Positions 35,989 through 44,022 of a stretch of DNA of 64,000 nt are shown here, one piece after another. Source of the stretch: Calothrix sp. PCC 7103 (GTDB lineage Bacteria > Cyanobacteriota > Cyanobacteriia > Cyanobacteriales > Nostocaceae); assembly GCF_000331305.1 (NCBI RefSeq), contig NZ_KB217478.1, forward strand, positions 7,528,317 through 7,592,316. Direction: 5' to 3'. The notes beneath the pieces were generated by a model. That model was not told the DNA's origin and searched no databases. It worked only from the letters and a program-made list of their open reading frames with translations. Numbering within the stretch: the stretch's first letter is position 1; each line of letters begins with the position of its first letter. The position numbers and the translations under genes were made by a program.

Positions 35989-38538
35989 GTGGTTGGAATT
36001 GTCATTGTTTCTCACAGCAAGCAACTCGCTCTTGGTGTGCGGGAACTAGCAGCACAGATGGTTCAAGGTCAAGTTCCCCTGGCAGTTGCTGGTGGAGTAG
36101 ACGATGCTGAAAACCCGCTTGGTACTGATGTCATGCAAGTGCATCAAGCTATTGAGACCGTTTACAGCGATGCTGGTGTTATTGTTCTAATGGATATGGG
36201 TAGCGCTCTGATGAGTGCGGAAATGGCGCTAGAGTTTTTATTACCAGAGCAACGCAATAACATTCGTCTTTGTGAAGCTCCACTTGTTGAAGGCACCGTT
36301 GCTGCTGTTGTTTGTGCTGCTGCTGGTGGTAGCATTGAACAAGTTCTAGCTGAAGCACGCGGCGCCTTAGCTGCTAAAGCTTCACAGTTGGGTATTAACG
36401 TACCGACAACACAGCAACTAGAGCATATCGAAGAACCCTCAGAAATATATTTCAAAGAAGAATATACAAAAGAGATACATATAGCCGTCAGTAACCGTAT
36501 GGGGCTACATGCTCGTCCTGCGGCACAATTTGTTGCTGCTTCTTCACGTTTTGAAGCCCAAATTAAAGTTAAAAATTTAACCAAGAATACTGGTTACGTG
36601 CGTGCAGATAGTATTAACCAAGTGGCAATGTTAGGGGTGCGTCATGGGCATGAGTTAGCAATTTCTGCTACAGGCGCCGATGCTGATGCGGCAATAGCTG
36701 CTTTACAAGCTTTGGTAGAAAATAATTTTGGTGAAGGTGATGCTCCGCTTCATGAGTCACAAATTCACGCGACTCCTGATGAAACATTTATATCAACAGC
36801 GGCGCCAACGCTTCGAGGTATTCCCGCATCTCCTGGTGTTGCTATTGCTCGTAGTCTTCGCTATGCAATAGCGCATGTTGTTCGTCATCAACTTCCAAGC
36901 GTTCAATCACAGCAATACTATATAGATAACCCAGATAGAGAATGGGAATTTTTACAAAAAGCTCTTAGTGATGCAGCAACTGAAATAGAAGCACTACTAT
37001 CCCAGACATCAACCCAAATAGGTGATACAGAAGCGGCAATATTCGACGCGCACTTATTATTTTTGAACGACCCAGTTATTTTAGAAGCACTACAACACTA
37101 TATATATGTTCGACATATAAATGCGGCTTCAGCATGGCAAGCTGTAGTTGAAGAACTTACCAATCAATATCGTACTCATTACGACTCTTACTTACGCTCA
37201 CGCGCTGCTGATGTTATTGATGTGGGACAACGAGTATTAAGATTACTATTGGGTACCGCAGCAGCACATCTCAACTTAACCGAACCATCTATTTTAATTG
37301 CCACAGACCTGACACCTTCAGATACCGCTCAGTTAGATACGAGCAAAGTTTTAGGTATTTGTACGACAGCAGGTAGTGCTACATCACACACAGCTATTAT
37401 TGCCCGCAGTTTAGGAATTCCAGCAGTTGTCGGCGTTCCCGAAGGTATATTGAGAGTAGCAGATGGTACAATAGTTGCGCTCAACGGTGGTACAGGAAAC
37501 GTATGGATAGAACCAAGCGTAGATATTATTACTGCTATAGAAGCGCAACGCTCCGCATGGCAAAGCTCCGAGCAGAGAGCATTTCGCAACGCTCATAAAA
37601 ATGCCATAACTACTGACGGGCGCCGGATGGTTGTGTATGCCAATATTGGAGGAGTCGCAGACGCTAAAGTCGCAATAAGTATGGGAGCAGAAGGTGTTGG
37701 GTTACTGCGTACAGAATTTTTATATCTCGACCGCAAAACACCACCTAGTGAAGAAGAACAGCTAAAAGTTTATCAAGGTATCACACAAGTACTCGAATCA
37801 CGTCCTTTAATAATCCGTACCTTCGATATTGGAGGTGATAAACCAGTACCATATTTAAACTTACCATCAGAAAACAACCCATTTTTAGGATGGCGGGGAA
37901 TAAGATTTTGTTTAGATAGAACAGAATTATTCAAAACCCAATTACGGGCAATATTGCGCGCGAGTGCTGAAGGTAATATAAAAGTGATGTTTCCAATGAT
38001 AGCCACCATTGGAGAACTGAAAGCTGCAAAAGCTATTCTACTTGAAGTGCAACAAGAACTACAACAAAAAGAAATTCCCTTCAACGATAAAATCAAAGTC
38101 GGAATAATGATAGAAGTACCATCAGCAGTAGCAATAGCTGACCAACTGGCGCCAATTGTTGATTTTTTCAGCATTGGTACTAATGACCTAAGTCAATACG
38201 TCATGGCGTGCGACCGTACCAACCCGCAAGTTGCTAGTTTAGCTGATGCATTACACCCAGCAGTACTAAAAATGGTACAGCAAGCAGTAAAAGCAGCGCA
38301 CAAAGCTGGAATAGCTGTTAGCTTATGTGGTGAACTTGGCTCAGACCCATTAGCCACACCTATATTAATAGGATTAGGGCTAGATGATGTCAGCTTAAAT
38401 CCTCAAGCTATTCCTCGCTGTAAAAAAGCAATCACCCAATTAAGCTTTATCGAAGCAGAAACCATTGCCTCCGAAGCACTCAAACAAGAATCAGCAGCAA
38501 AAGTCCGCGAACTACTCAGAACATTCAAATATTCTTAA
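35989..38538 (+). CDS. DhaM-HPr-Enzyme I fusion protein
   Basis: An 849-residue three-part phosphorelay starting at GTG. DhaM domain (1-130): EIIA-mannose-like with His9 in IVIVSHSK. HPr domain (about 160-250): MGLHARPAA with His174, and Ser208 at the regulatory-Ser position. Enzyme I (about 270-849): phospho-His467 in TTAGSATSHTAIIARSLG, VGLLRTEFLYLDR, IIRTFDIGGDKPVPYL, MFPMIATIGE, FFSIGTNDLSQYVMACDR and VSLCGELGSDP. It should take phosphate from PEP and hand it to DhaL, so it completes the kinase with no other PTS protein. Cyanobacteria generally lack sugar PTS systems, so this is a dedicated relay. Confidence 0.95.
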   Translation: MVGIVIVSHSKQLALGVRELAAQMVQGQVPLAVAGGVDDAENPLGTDVMQVHQAIETVYSDAGVIVLMDMGSALMSAEMALEFLLPEQRNNIRLCEAPLVEGTVAAVVCAAAGGSIEQVLAEARGALAAKASQLGINVPTTQQLEHIEEPSEIYFKEEYTKEIHIAVSNRMGLHARPAAQFVAASSRFEAQIKVKNLTKNTGYVRADSINQVAMLGVRHGHELAISATGADADAAIAALQALVENNFGEGDAPLHESQIHATPDETFISTAAPTLRGIPASPGVAIARSLRYAIAHVVRHQLPSVQSQQYYIDNPDREWEFLQKALSDAATEIEALLSQTSTQIGDTEAAIFDAHLLFLNDPVILEALQHYIYVRHINAASAWQAVVEELTNQYRTHYDSYLRSRAADVIDVGQRVLRLLLGTAAAHLNLTEPSILIATDLTPSDTAQLDTSKVLGICTTAGSATSHTAIIARSLGIPAVVGVPEGILRVADGTIVALNGGTGNVWIEPSVDIITAIEAQRSAWQSSEQRAFRNAHKNAITTDGRRMVVYANIGGVADAKVAISMGAEGVGLLRTEFLYLDRKTPPSEEEQLKVYQGITQVLESRPLIIRTFDIGGDKPVPYLNLPSENNPFLGWRGIRFCLDRTELFKTQLRAILRASAEGNIKVMFPMIATIGELKAAKAILLEVQQELQQKEIPFNDKIKVGIMIEVPSAVAIADQLAPIVDFFSIGTNDLSQYVMACDRTNPQVASLADALHPAVLKMVQQAVKAAHKAGIAVSLCGELGSDPLATPILIGLGLDDVSLNPQAIPRCKKAITQLSFIEAETIASEALKQESAAKVRELLRTFKYS

Positions 38539-38540
38539 AA

Positions 38541-38612
38541 GAGTGAAAAGTGCTGAGTCTGGCGAGGAACATCGCGTCTCTACTCAGCACGAGCGCACTT
38601 TCTACTCAGCAC
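38541..38612. repeat. Composite AGTGCTGAGT / GCGTCTCTAC repeat
   Basis: AGTGCTGAGT (38549-38558) and ACTCAGCACT copies frame an internal GCGAGGAACATCGCGTCTCT segment. Members of both families recur (12056, 22955, 48850, 62808; and 33940, 58917, 62139). Confidence 0.65.
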
Positions 38613-38820
38613 TATTACTAGGAACTACAATCCAACCCGCTTTTAATAACTTTTGGAAAGTTGCCAAACCTTTTGAACTTCCTGGTAAAGCATGGTCAGG
38701 CACCGCAAATTGTGGAAATGTTGTATACGGGCGCCATCCTTGACTTGTTTCAGTTTGCAAATGCAATATTTTTTCACTCTCTTCGCCATCTCTTGATAAC
38801 CAGCACATACGTCCTTGCAT
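38602..38820 (-). CDS. Small conserved hypothetical protein, paralogue of 4925-5182
   Basis: A 72-residue protein, MQGRMCWLSRDGEESEKILH..., with W.PYTTFPQFAVPDHALPG and SSKGLATFQKLLKAGWIVVP matching the gene near 5 kb. It lacks the longer C-terminal tail of its paralogue; the last residues (SNSAE) and stop run into a repeat, so the tail may have been cut by repeat insertion. Function unknown. Confidence 0.6.
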   Translation of the reverse strand: MQGRMCWLSRDGEESEKILHLQTETSQGWRPYTTFPQFAVPDHALPGSSKGLATFQKLLKAGWIVVPSNSAE

Positions 38821-39012
38821 GGCAAACTCCTTGATATGAATTTAACGCAGAATGTTGATTTAATTTAAATGATATTTAAACACCACTGGTGAACTGAAGA
38901 ATTAGCTGACTAACCAACCAATTATATTGATATAATATTATCTATGTTTTACATATATGTGTGTAGTTACAATTACGATTTTCAGTTTTAAAATGAAGAA
39001 ATTGTAATAAAA

Positions 39013-39048
39013 ATAAACCCGCATACATTTGGTGTAAGCCGGGTTTAT
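39013..39048 (-). terminator. Intrinsic terminator of the TPR lipoprotein gene
   Basis: On the minus strand ATAAACCCG..CGGGTTTAT (39013-39021 with 39040-39048) is followed by TTTTTATTAC, 19 bases after the stop codon. Confidence 0.75.
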
Positions 39049-39066
39049 ATAAAGTTAAAAAACCTA

Positions 39067-39912
39067 TTATTTAAGTTGGTTTAAAGTATTAGTAGCTTGT
39101 TGAGCAAGTTGCTGTGAACCTTGCTGTTGGAATAAATCTGCTGCGCGCTGTAAATCGGCAATGGCGCCTTGTTTATCTCCTAAAGCTGCGCGTGCATTTC
39201 CTCTGTTATTATATGCAGCAGCAAAATTTGGATTTATACGAATAGCTTCATCATAATCAGCAACGGCACCGTTTGTATCACCTTGCGCTGCACGAGCATT
39301 TCCCCGATTATTATAAGCTACCGAGTATTGAGGGTTGAGTTCCAAAGCTTTATTATAATCAACGAGAGCGTTGCTTCTATCTCCTAATGCTGCACGTGCG
39401 TTACCTCGGTTATTATATGCGTCGGCATAATTAGGATTAATCCGAGTCGCTTCGTTGTAATCTAAAATTGCAGCGTTATTATCACCAAGTCCTGCACGAA
39501 CATTACCTCGATAGTTATAAGCTTGAGCATCGTTTAGATTAATTTGTAGCGCTTGATTATAATCTGCTATGGCGCCTTGTTTATCACCCGAATCAAACTT
39601 AGCTAAACCACGACTATTATAAGCAGCGCCGTATTTAGGATTGAGTTTAATTGCTTGATTGTAAGCTGCTATGGCGCCGCGTAAATCACCTTTGCTTTGT
39701 CGTTGCAATCCAATTGCAAAGAAGTCAGCAGGTTTCGTTGGCTTGGCTGGTGCATTTTTCGGTGAAGTAACCCCAATTTCTGTTACTAACACATCATTAT
39801 TATTTTGTTGGCTACAAGAAGCTATTGTAGTAAAGACTAATACTGTCAGGATAACTACAATACCTGTTTTGCTTGCCCTTGATGACTTTCGCTTAAACAA
39901 CCACAAGTTCAT
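39067..39912 (-). CDS. TPR-repeat lipoprotein-like protein
   Basis: A 281-residue exported protein: basic N-terminus, hydrophobic helix ending TIASC (possible lipobox), a linker, then six near-identical 34-residue TPRs (GDLRGAIAAYNQAIKLNPKY, GAAYNSRGLAKFDSGDKQGA, ...DNNAAILDYNEATRINPNYA, ...DRSNALVDYNKALELNPQYS). The high identity among repeats at DNA level (GCGCGTGCATTTCC-type segments recurring) suggests recent internal duplication. Probably an envelope scaffold; partner unknown. Confidence 0.85.
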   Translation of the reverse strand: MNLWLFKRKSSRASKTGIVVILTVLVFTTIASCSQQNNNDVLVTEIGVTSPKNAPAKPTKPADFFAIGLQRQSKGDLRGAIAAYNQAIKLNPKYGAAYNSRGLAKFDSGDKQGAIADYNQALQINLNDAQAYNYRGNVRAGLGDNNAAILDYNEATRINPNYADAYNNRGNARAALGDRSNALVDYNKALELNPQYSVAYNNRGNARAAQGDTNGAVADYDEAIRINPNFAAAYNNRGNARAALGDKQGAIADLQRAADLFQQQGSQQLAQQATNTLNQLK

Positions 39913-40117
39913 ATGTCGGTATAAAGAATAAGTAGATTATCCCGAATAGTTACAAAGAGTATAAATACTTAATATCCTTGGTATTAATGTTAGTTGACTT
40001 TAGAGGCATTATCGAATTTTAGTTCTATTTACATTTGATTTAAATAAATATACTATAAATATTTAAATAAATTTTATTGAATTTATGAGTGTTTAATTTT
40101 ACATTGAAAACATATGA

Positions 40118-41029
40118 TTAAAAATCATCTTCATTTTTTTTAGGACTCAATCGTAAACTGGCGATTGTTTCGATATCAACATTTAATTGTTCAAGATTTT
40201 CACCTAAATTTTTTTGTATCTCTTTCGTAAGAGTTATAGGAAAGTCTATCTCTATACCTTGTTCAACTAACTTGACTAGTTCTCCAAGTGGTACTTTGAC
40301 TGTTGTACGTTTGTAACTACTTAATTTAAAGTCTGAGGTTTCAGTTATATTTTGCGATTGCATTGCCTTTTTGAGACGCTCTTGCAAATGCTCGTACTCT
40401 GAATTTAAAATTTTATACTGGTCTTCTATTTGTTTGTATCTTGTTGTTAAAGACACAATATCATCTGTTTGAGGTTCTGGATTTATTTCTTCATTTAACT
40501 CTAATAATGCTTGGTGAATCTGAGCTAAATAAATACAATCAAGAATAGCATACTCTATTTGATCATCGCTTAAAGGGCGCCTTCCCCAGTCACTAGTTTG
40601 CAGTTCTTTATCAATGTCGTCAAAATTACAAAGCTCACGAGCTAAAGTTTGTAATTTATAATCGCGTAACGGCAATATATGATAAGGGATTTTCTTTGCC
40701 ATCTCTAGTGTGCAGGTAACATTCTTTGCCTTTTTGCTACTACCAAGATACTTTAAGTCATAGCTAGCATTATGAAATACCTTTTCGATATTCTCGTTTA
40801 TCATAATGCTACTGATAAAATCTTTTACTGCATCAGGTTGTTCGAGTACATCCAAAATAAATATTCTCTCACCACTCATATCATTAGGGTCATCAAGAAC
40901 CTGAATTAATGATAACTTAGGACTTTTTGTTCTAAAATCTGCAACTTCAGTATCTAACCACAGAATTTCGGCTTTCGCGCATTCTGTAATAAATTTACGG
41001 ATTTCTAATAGAGAATTTAAGTATGGCAT
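40118..41029 (-). CDS. RNase D-like 3'-5' exonuclease with C-terminal coiled-coil extension
   Basis: A 303-residue DEDDy exonuclease: Exo I LWLDTEVADF, Exo II VFHNASYDLKYL, Exo III YAILDCIYLAQ, plus the LPLRDYKLQTLARELC and TSDWGRRPLSDDQIEYA family segments. The C-terminal 110 residues (TTRYKQIEDQYKILNSEYEH...) form a coiled coil and a charged tail instead of an HRDC domain. The window has a second, shorter RNase D at 62171-62800. The substrate, RNA or DNA, is not determined by sequence. Confidence 0.85.
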   Translation of the reverse strand: MPYLNSLLEIRKFITECAKAEILWLDTEVADFRTKSPKLSLIQVLDDPNDMSGERIFILDVLEQPDAVKDFISSIMINENIEKVFHNASYDLKYLGSSKKAKNVTCTLEMAKKIPYHILPLRDYKLQTLARELCNFDDIDKELQTSDWGRRPLSDDQIEYAILDCIYLAQIHQALLELNEEINPEPQTDDIVSLTTRYKQIEDQYKILNSEYEHLQERLKKAMQSQNITETSDFKLSSYKRTTVKVPLGELVKLVEQGIEIDFPITLTKEIQKNLGENLEQLNVDIETIASLRLSPKKNEDDF

Positions 41030-41130
41030 TTGAATTATGTCCCAAGCGGGATAAATTTATTGAAAAACCTAGAGTAATTGTAGACAAAGATTAAATTTTA
41101 ATTAACATCCTGCAAATATCGACTTAAATC

Positions 41131-41635
41131 ATGCGTTACTTTGTATTAGCCACTGACTATGATGGCACGTTAGCCACTGATGGTCACGTTCATGATGCTA
41201 CTAAGGATACTCTTAAGCGTCTACGTACTTCTGGTAGAAAATCAATTTTGGTAACGGGTAGAGAACTCGATGACTTGCAGCGCACATTTCCAGAACTCGA
41301 TTTGTTTGATTATGTTGTAGCAGAAAACGGCGCCGTGCTGTACTCTCCTGCAATAAAACAAGAAAAGTTACTAGTGGTCTGTGTCATTAATTTTGGGGAG
41401 TACAAAAAACGAACCGCAAAGTACGCGAAGGGCGCAAAGGAAGAAATAAGAGAAGAGAATACGCCAAAACTTTTGACACAGACTACTAGGTATATTGCCA
41501 CCTGACGAATTTATTCAAGCACTGCAAGCAAAAATGTTGGCCCCTGGTGATCAGACACCTGAACTCACACCTCAAAAGCTAGAGAAAGATGAAGCGCTTA
41601 TTTGGTTCCGTGGTAATGAACCACAACGTTTTTAA
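41131..41635 (+). pseudogene. HAD-type hydrolase gene broken by a MITE and internal deletion
   Basis: The N-terminus is a Cof-like HAD phosphatase (FVLATDYDGTLATDG, LVTGRELDDL, VVAENGAVLYSP...EKLL). At 41374 a 113-base element interrupts it; if removed, the frame resumes as LGILPPDEFIQALQAK. The following residues (TPELTPQKLEKDEALIWFRG) resemble a much later part of the cyanobacterial HAD-ATPase fusion family, so a large middle section is also missing, and a TAA ends the frame at 41635. An uninterrupted 124-codon frame exists to 41505, but its tail is MITE sequence. Confidence 0.75.
41374..41486. mobile_element. 113-base MITE, IS630/Tc1 type, in a CTAG target
   Basis: Terminal inverted repeats GTGGTCTGTGTCATTAATTT and (opposite end, reversed) GTAGTCTGTGTCAAAAGTTT, flanked by TA on both sides within C-TA...TA-G. 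Removing the element with one TA restores CTAG and the reading frame of the host HAD gene. The centre holds a heptad-type repeat (ACCGCAAAGTACGCGAAGGG). No coding capacity; it must be mobilised in trans. Confidence 0.85.
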
Positions 41636-41948
41636 CTAAGAGTAACATCCGTCATGATTCAAGTGACAGTCAAATTTCTGTCACATAACATCTGTACTTT
41701 AGTAACAAAGTTCTTTTAAATATTTTATTACTAGCTCCAGCTACAGGAGCATTCCATTTCTCAATAATCTAAAATTATGTCCAGGTGCTGCATAGAACCC
41801 TGTATATCGCTTGTTTGCTTGACCGAGTTATCCAATCAAACAGGCGCCGTAGTTGAGTTATCTTATCCAACTCAACTTATAGATAATATAATAGTACATA
41901 AGTTTTTAAAATATAACACGGTGGCGCCGTTACCCAAAGTGAGATTTT
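41636..41948. other. 313-base spacer before the Uma2 gene
   Basis: AT-rich, with two GGCGCC sites (41842, 41923) and an inverted repeat AGTTGAGTT / AACTCAACT (41851-41859 with 41869-41877). Small frames here have no protein character. Confidence 0.4.
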
Positions 41949-42854
41949 ATGACACCACAACAAGTTGCTTCTACACCTCAAAAGTTAGTCAGTGATAGTC
42001 AAGACTTGGTAAAAGATTCAGGCGCCGAAGTGTGGCAACCTTCGATGCCACCAACAGATTTAATATTTGATGATGGAGAACCCTTGGAAAGCAGTCGTCA
42101 CCGTGTCGCCATAAATACGTTAATTAATTCTATTAGGCATCACTTTGCACAAAGAAACGACTATTTTGTTGGTGGCAATATGTTTGTTTACTATAGTAGC
42201 CAACAAGTCAAGAACAAAGATTTTAAAGGTCCCGACTTTTTTGTAGTGCAAGATGTCCCACCAGACCCAGCACGTTTAGGTTGGGTAGTGTGGGAAGAAA
42301 ACGGACGTTATCCAGATGTAATTATCGAGTTACTTTCTGACACAACAGAAGTTGCAGACCTTGGAACCAAAAAAGACCTGTACGAAAAAGTATTTAAAAC
42401 CAAAGATTATTTTGTTTTCCATCCCTATAAAGCCAACTCATTACAAGGATGGCGCCTGGATAATTACAAAGGTTATCAGCCAATCGAAGAAAATCCAGAA
42501 GGGTGGGTATGGTGCGAGACATTAAAGCTTTGGTTAGGAACTTGGCAAGGAGTAATTGAAGATGATGATGCAGTTTGGCTAAGGTTTTACGACGAGGCTG
42601 GAAATCTGGTGTTGCTACCACAGGAAGCGGAAAAACAATATGCTGAAGCCGAACGGCAACGTGCGGATACTGAACAACAGCGCGCGGATACTGAACGGCA
42701 ACGTGCAGATGCTGAACGGCAACGTGCAGATGCTGAACGGCAAACAAAGTTAAACGCAGCACTTCAGTTGTTACAAATGGGGATGAGTGTAGAGCAAGTT
42801 GCTCAGATTCTATCACTGACTGTAGAAGAGGTACAGCAGATGAGTAGCAGCTAG
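41949..42854 (+). CDS. Uma2-family (DUF820) PD-(D/E)XK-type nuclease with heptad-repeat tail
   Basis: A 301-residue protein of a family hugely expanded in filamentous cyanobacteria. Core: RHRVAINTLINSIRHHF, YYSSQQVKNKDFKGPDFFVV, YPDVIIELLSDTTEVADLGTKKDLYEKVF, YFVFHPYK. The PD...E.K-like residues of the restriction-endonuclease fold are present (GPDFF, IIELLS, TKKDLYE). A coiled-coil tail is built from tandem 7-residue units (AERQRADTEQQRADTERQRA), encoded by a DNA repeat at about 42648-42740, then a helix-turn-helix-like end (MSVEQVAQILSLTVEEVQQM). Biological role unproven. Confidence 0.88.
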   Translation: MTPQQVASTPQKLVSDSQDLVKDSGAEVWQPSMPPTDLIFDDGEPLESSRHRVAINTLINSIRHHFAQRNDYFVGGNMFVYYSSQQVKNKDFKGPDFFVVQDVPPDPARLGWVVWEENGRYPDVIIELLSDTTEVADLGTKKDLYEKVFKTKDYFVFHPYKANSLQGWRLDNYKGYQPIEENPEGWVWCETLKLWLGTWQGVIEDDDAVWLRFYDEAGNLVLLPQEAEKQYAEAERQRADTEQQRADTERQRADAERQRADAERQTKLNAALQLLQMGMSVEQVAQILSLTVEEVQQMSSS

Positions 42855-42875
42855 TTAATATTACAAACATTTTGG

Positions 42876-42899
42876 AGAGACGTAACATGTTACGTCTCT
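42876..42899. terminator. 24-base perfect palindrome terminator
   Basis: AGAGACGTAACA and TGTTACGTCTCT form a perfect hairpin-capable palindrome 21 bases after the Uma2 stop, followed by TCATTTTTTG, a usable U-tract. On the other strand it also faces the 3' end of the convergent desaturase gene, together with the CACAGGC palindrome at 42928-42956. Confidence 0.75.
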
Positions 42900-42961
42900 T
42901 CATTTTTTGTCTATGGTAAAAAATATGACTGCACAGCCTTTCCGGCCTGTGCTACGGTGTT

Positions 42962-43804
42962 TTATAGTTGTGGGGGCATTACAACTTTTTTGGCTAGACC
43001 TAAACTTTTTAAGGCTTTAATACTCCACCAGGTAACGTCTATTTCCCACCAACGAAACCCTGCTTTTGCGACGTTTGGATAAGCGTGGTGGTTGTTGTGC
43101 CATCCTTCTCCGTAAGTTAATACTGATACCCACCATAAGTTACGTGCGTTATCGTCGGCATCGTCAAAAGTGCGATAACCCCAGGTGTGTGTTGCTGAGT
43201 TTACAAACCAAGTTGAGTGCCATAATACAACGGCTCTTACAAATACTCCGTAAATTACGAAAGACCAACCACCGATTAAATATAGTGCTAATGTTAGAGG
43301 TATTTGTAATAACAAGAAATTACGGTCAAGCCATTGATAAAAAGGTTGACGTGCTAAGTCCGGCGCCGCTTTAGTATAAATTTCACGGCTGAAAAATTCT
43401 GGACGTGGGTAGAATAGCCACATCATGTGACTCCACCAAAATCCTTTTTTCGCAGAATATGGGTCTTTATCAACGTCTTCTGTATGAGCATGGTGTAAAC
43501 GGTGACCGCTTACCCAGAACATTGGCCCACCTTGTAGTGCTAAGGCGCCGATAGTCGCGATTATATATTCTAACCACTTAGGTACTTGAAAGCTTCGATG
43601 TGTTAATAGTCGGTGGTATCCCAAACAAATACCAATACTGCCAAACAACCAGTGTAGAAATATTGCTGTGAATAGTGCTGGCCAAGAGAAGAACCAGGGC
43701 GCCAGTAATGCTAGTCCGTGAATTGAGGCAAAGAATAATACGTATGTAATACTTGGCTTGGCAGACTTTCCATCCTGTAGGACGGTAGGAGATGATGTTG
43801 TCAT
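42962..43804 (-). CDS. desC: Acyl-lipid fatty-acid desaturase, DesC-like (delta-9)
   Basis: A 280-residue membrane di-iron desaturase. Three His boxes: HRLLTHRSF, HRLHHAHTEDVDKDPYS and EGWHNNHHAYP. Four hydrophobic segments (ITYVLFFASIHGLALLAPWF, ALFTAIFLHWLFGSIGICLG, LLQIPLTLALYLIGGWSFVI and a shorter one). This layout matches cyanobacterial DesC, which introduces the first double bond at delta-9 in acyl-lipids. The gene is divergent from a TetR-type gene, with a perfect 31-base palindrome between them, so regulation by that protein is likely. Confidence 0.9.
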   Translation of the reverse strand: MTTSSPTVLQDGKSAKPSITYVLFFASIHGLALLAPWFFSWPALFTAIFLHWLFGSIGICLGYHRLLTHRSFQVPKWLEYIIATIGALALQGGPMFWVSGHRLHHAHTEDVDKDPYSAKKGFWWSHMMWLFYPRPEFFSREIYTKAAPDLARQPFYQWLDRNFLLLQIPLTLALYLIGGWSFVIYGVFVRAVVLWHSTWFVNSATHTWGYRTFDDADDNARNLWWVSVLTYGEGWHNNHHAYPNVAKAGFRWWEIDVTWWSIKALKSLGLAKKVVMPPQL

Positions 43805-43871
43805 AAAATTCTTTTAGTAGGTTATGTAGCAAATTACTCTCGAATTTCTGCGTTTTGGGCTACAGTGGAGA

Positions 43872-43890
43872 TGTGCAAGTGCTACTTACA
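43872..43890. promoter_or_regulatory. Secondary operator-like site near desC
   Basis: TGTGCAAGTGCTACTTACA repeats the core of the 31-base palindrome (GCAAGTnCTACTTGC) with three mismatches, 68 bases upstream of the desC start. Two sites at about 40-base spacing suggest cooperative binding or separate control of the two divergent promoters. Confidence 0.55.
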
Positions 43891-43912
43891 TTTTCATATT
43901 AACAATGCTTTG

Positions 43913-43943
43913 AAATTTATGCAAGTACTACTTGCATAAATTT
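43913..43943. promoter_or_regulatory. Perfect 31-base palindrome, probable TetR operator
   Basis: AAATTTATGCAAGTA (43913-43927), one C, then its exact reverse complement TACTTGCATAAATTT (43929-43943). It lies 79 bases before the TetR start and 108 before the desC start. A divergent TetR gene beside its target with a palindromic operator is the standard arrangement; binding itself is inferred. Confidence 0.75.
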
Positions 43944-44022
43944 GAGAAGATTTTTGGAGGGAAGCACTGAAGTGCTTACAAGGAGCTTGTTACGAGCGAA
44001 TTTATCTACAATATGAGAATTT

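Noticed and set aside
27894-36806. GGCGCC as part of a conserved regulatory site
   Set aside because: Most copies lie inside coding regions in all frames with no fixed position relative to starts, so a genome-wide iterated palindrome explains them better.
41777-41995. Small plus-strand frame before Uma2
   Set aside because: Composition is not protein-like, it overlaps the Uma2 start and it spans an inverted repeat.
43962-43980. AAGCACTGAAGTGCTT as a second TetR operator
   Set aside because: It shares no core with the 31-base palindrome and a similar AAGCACTAAAGTGCTT occurs at about 35940 before the DhaM fusion gene, so it is a dispersed repeat.
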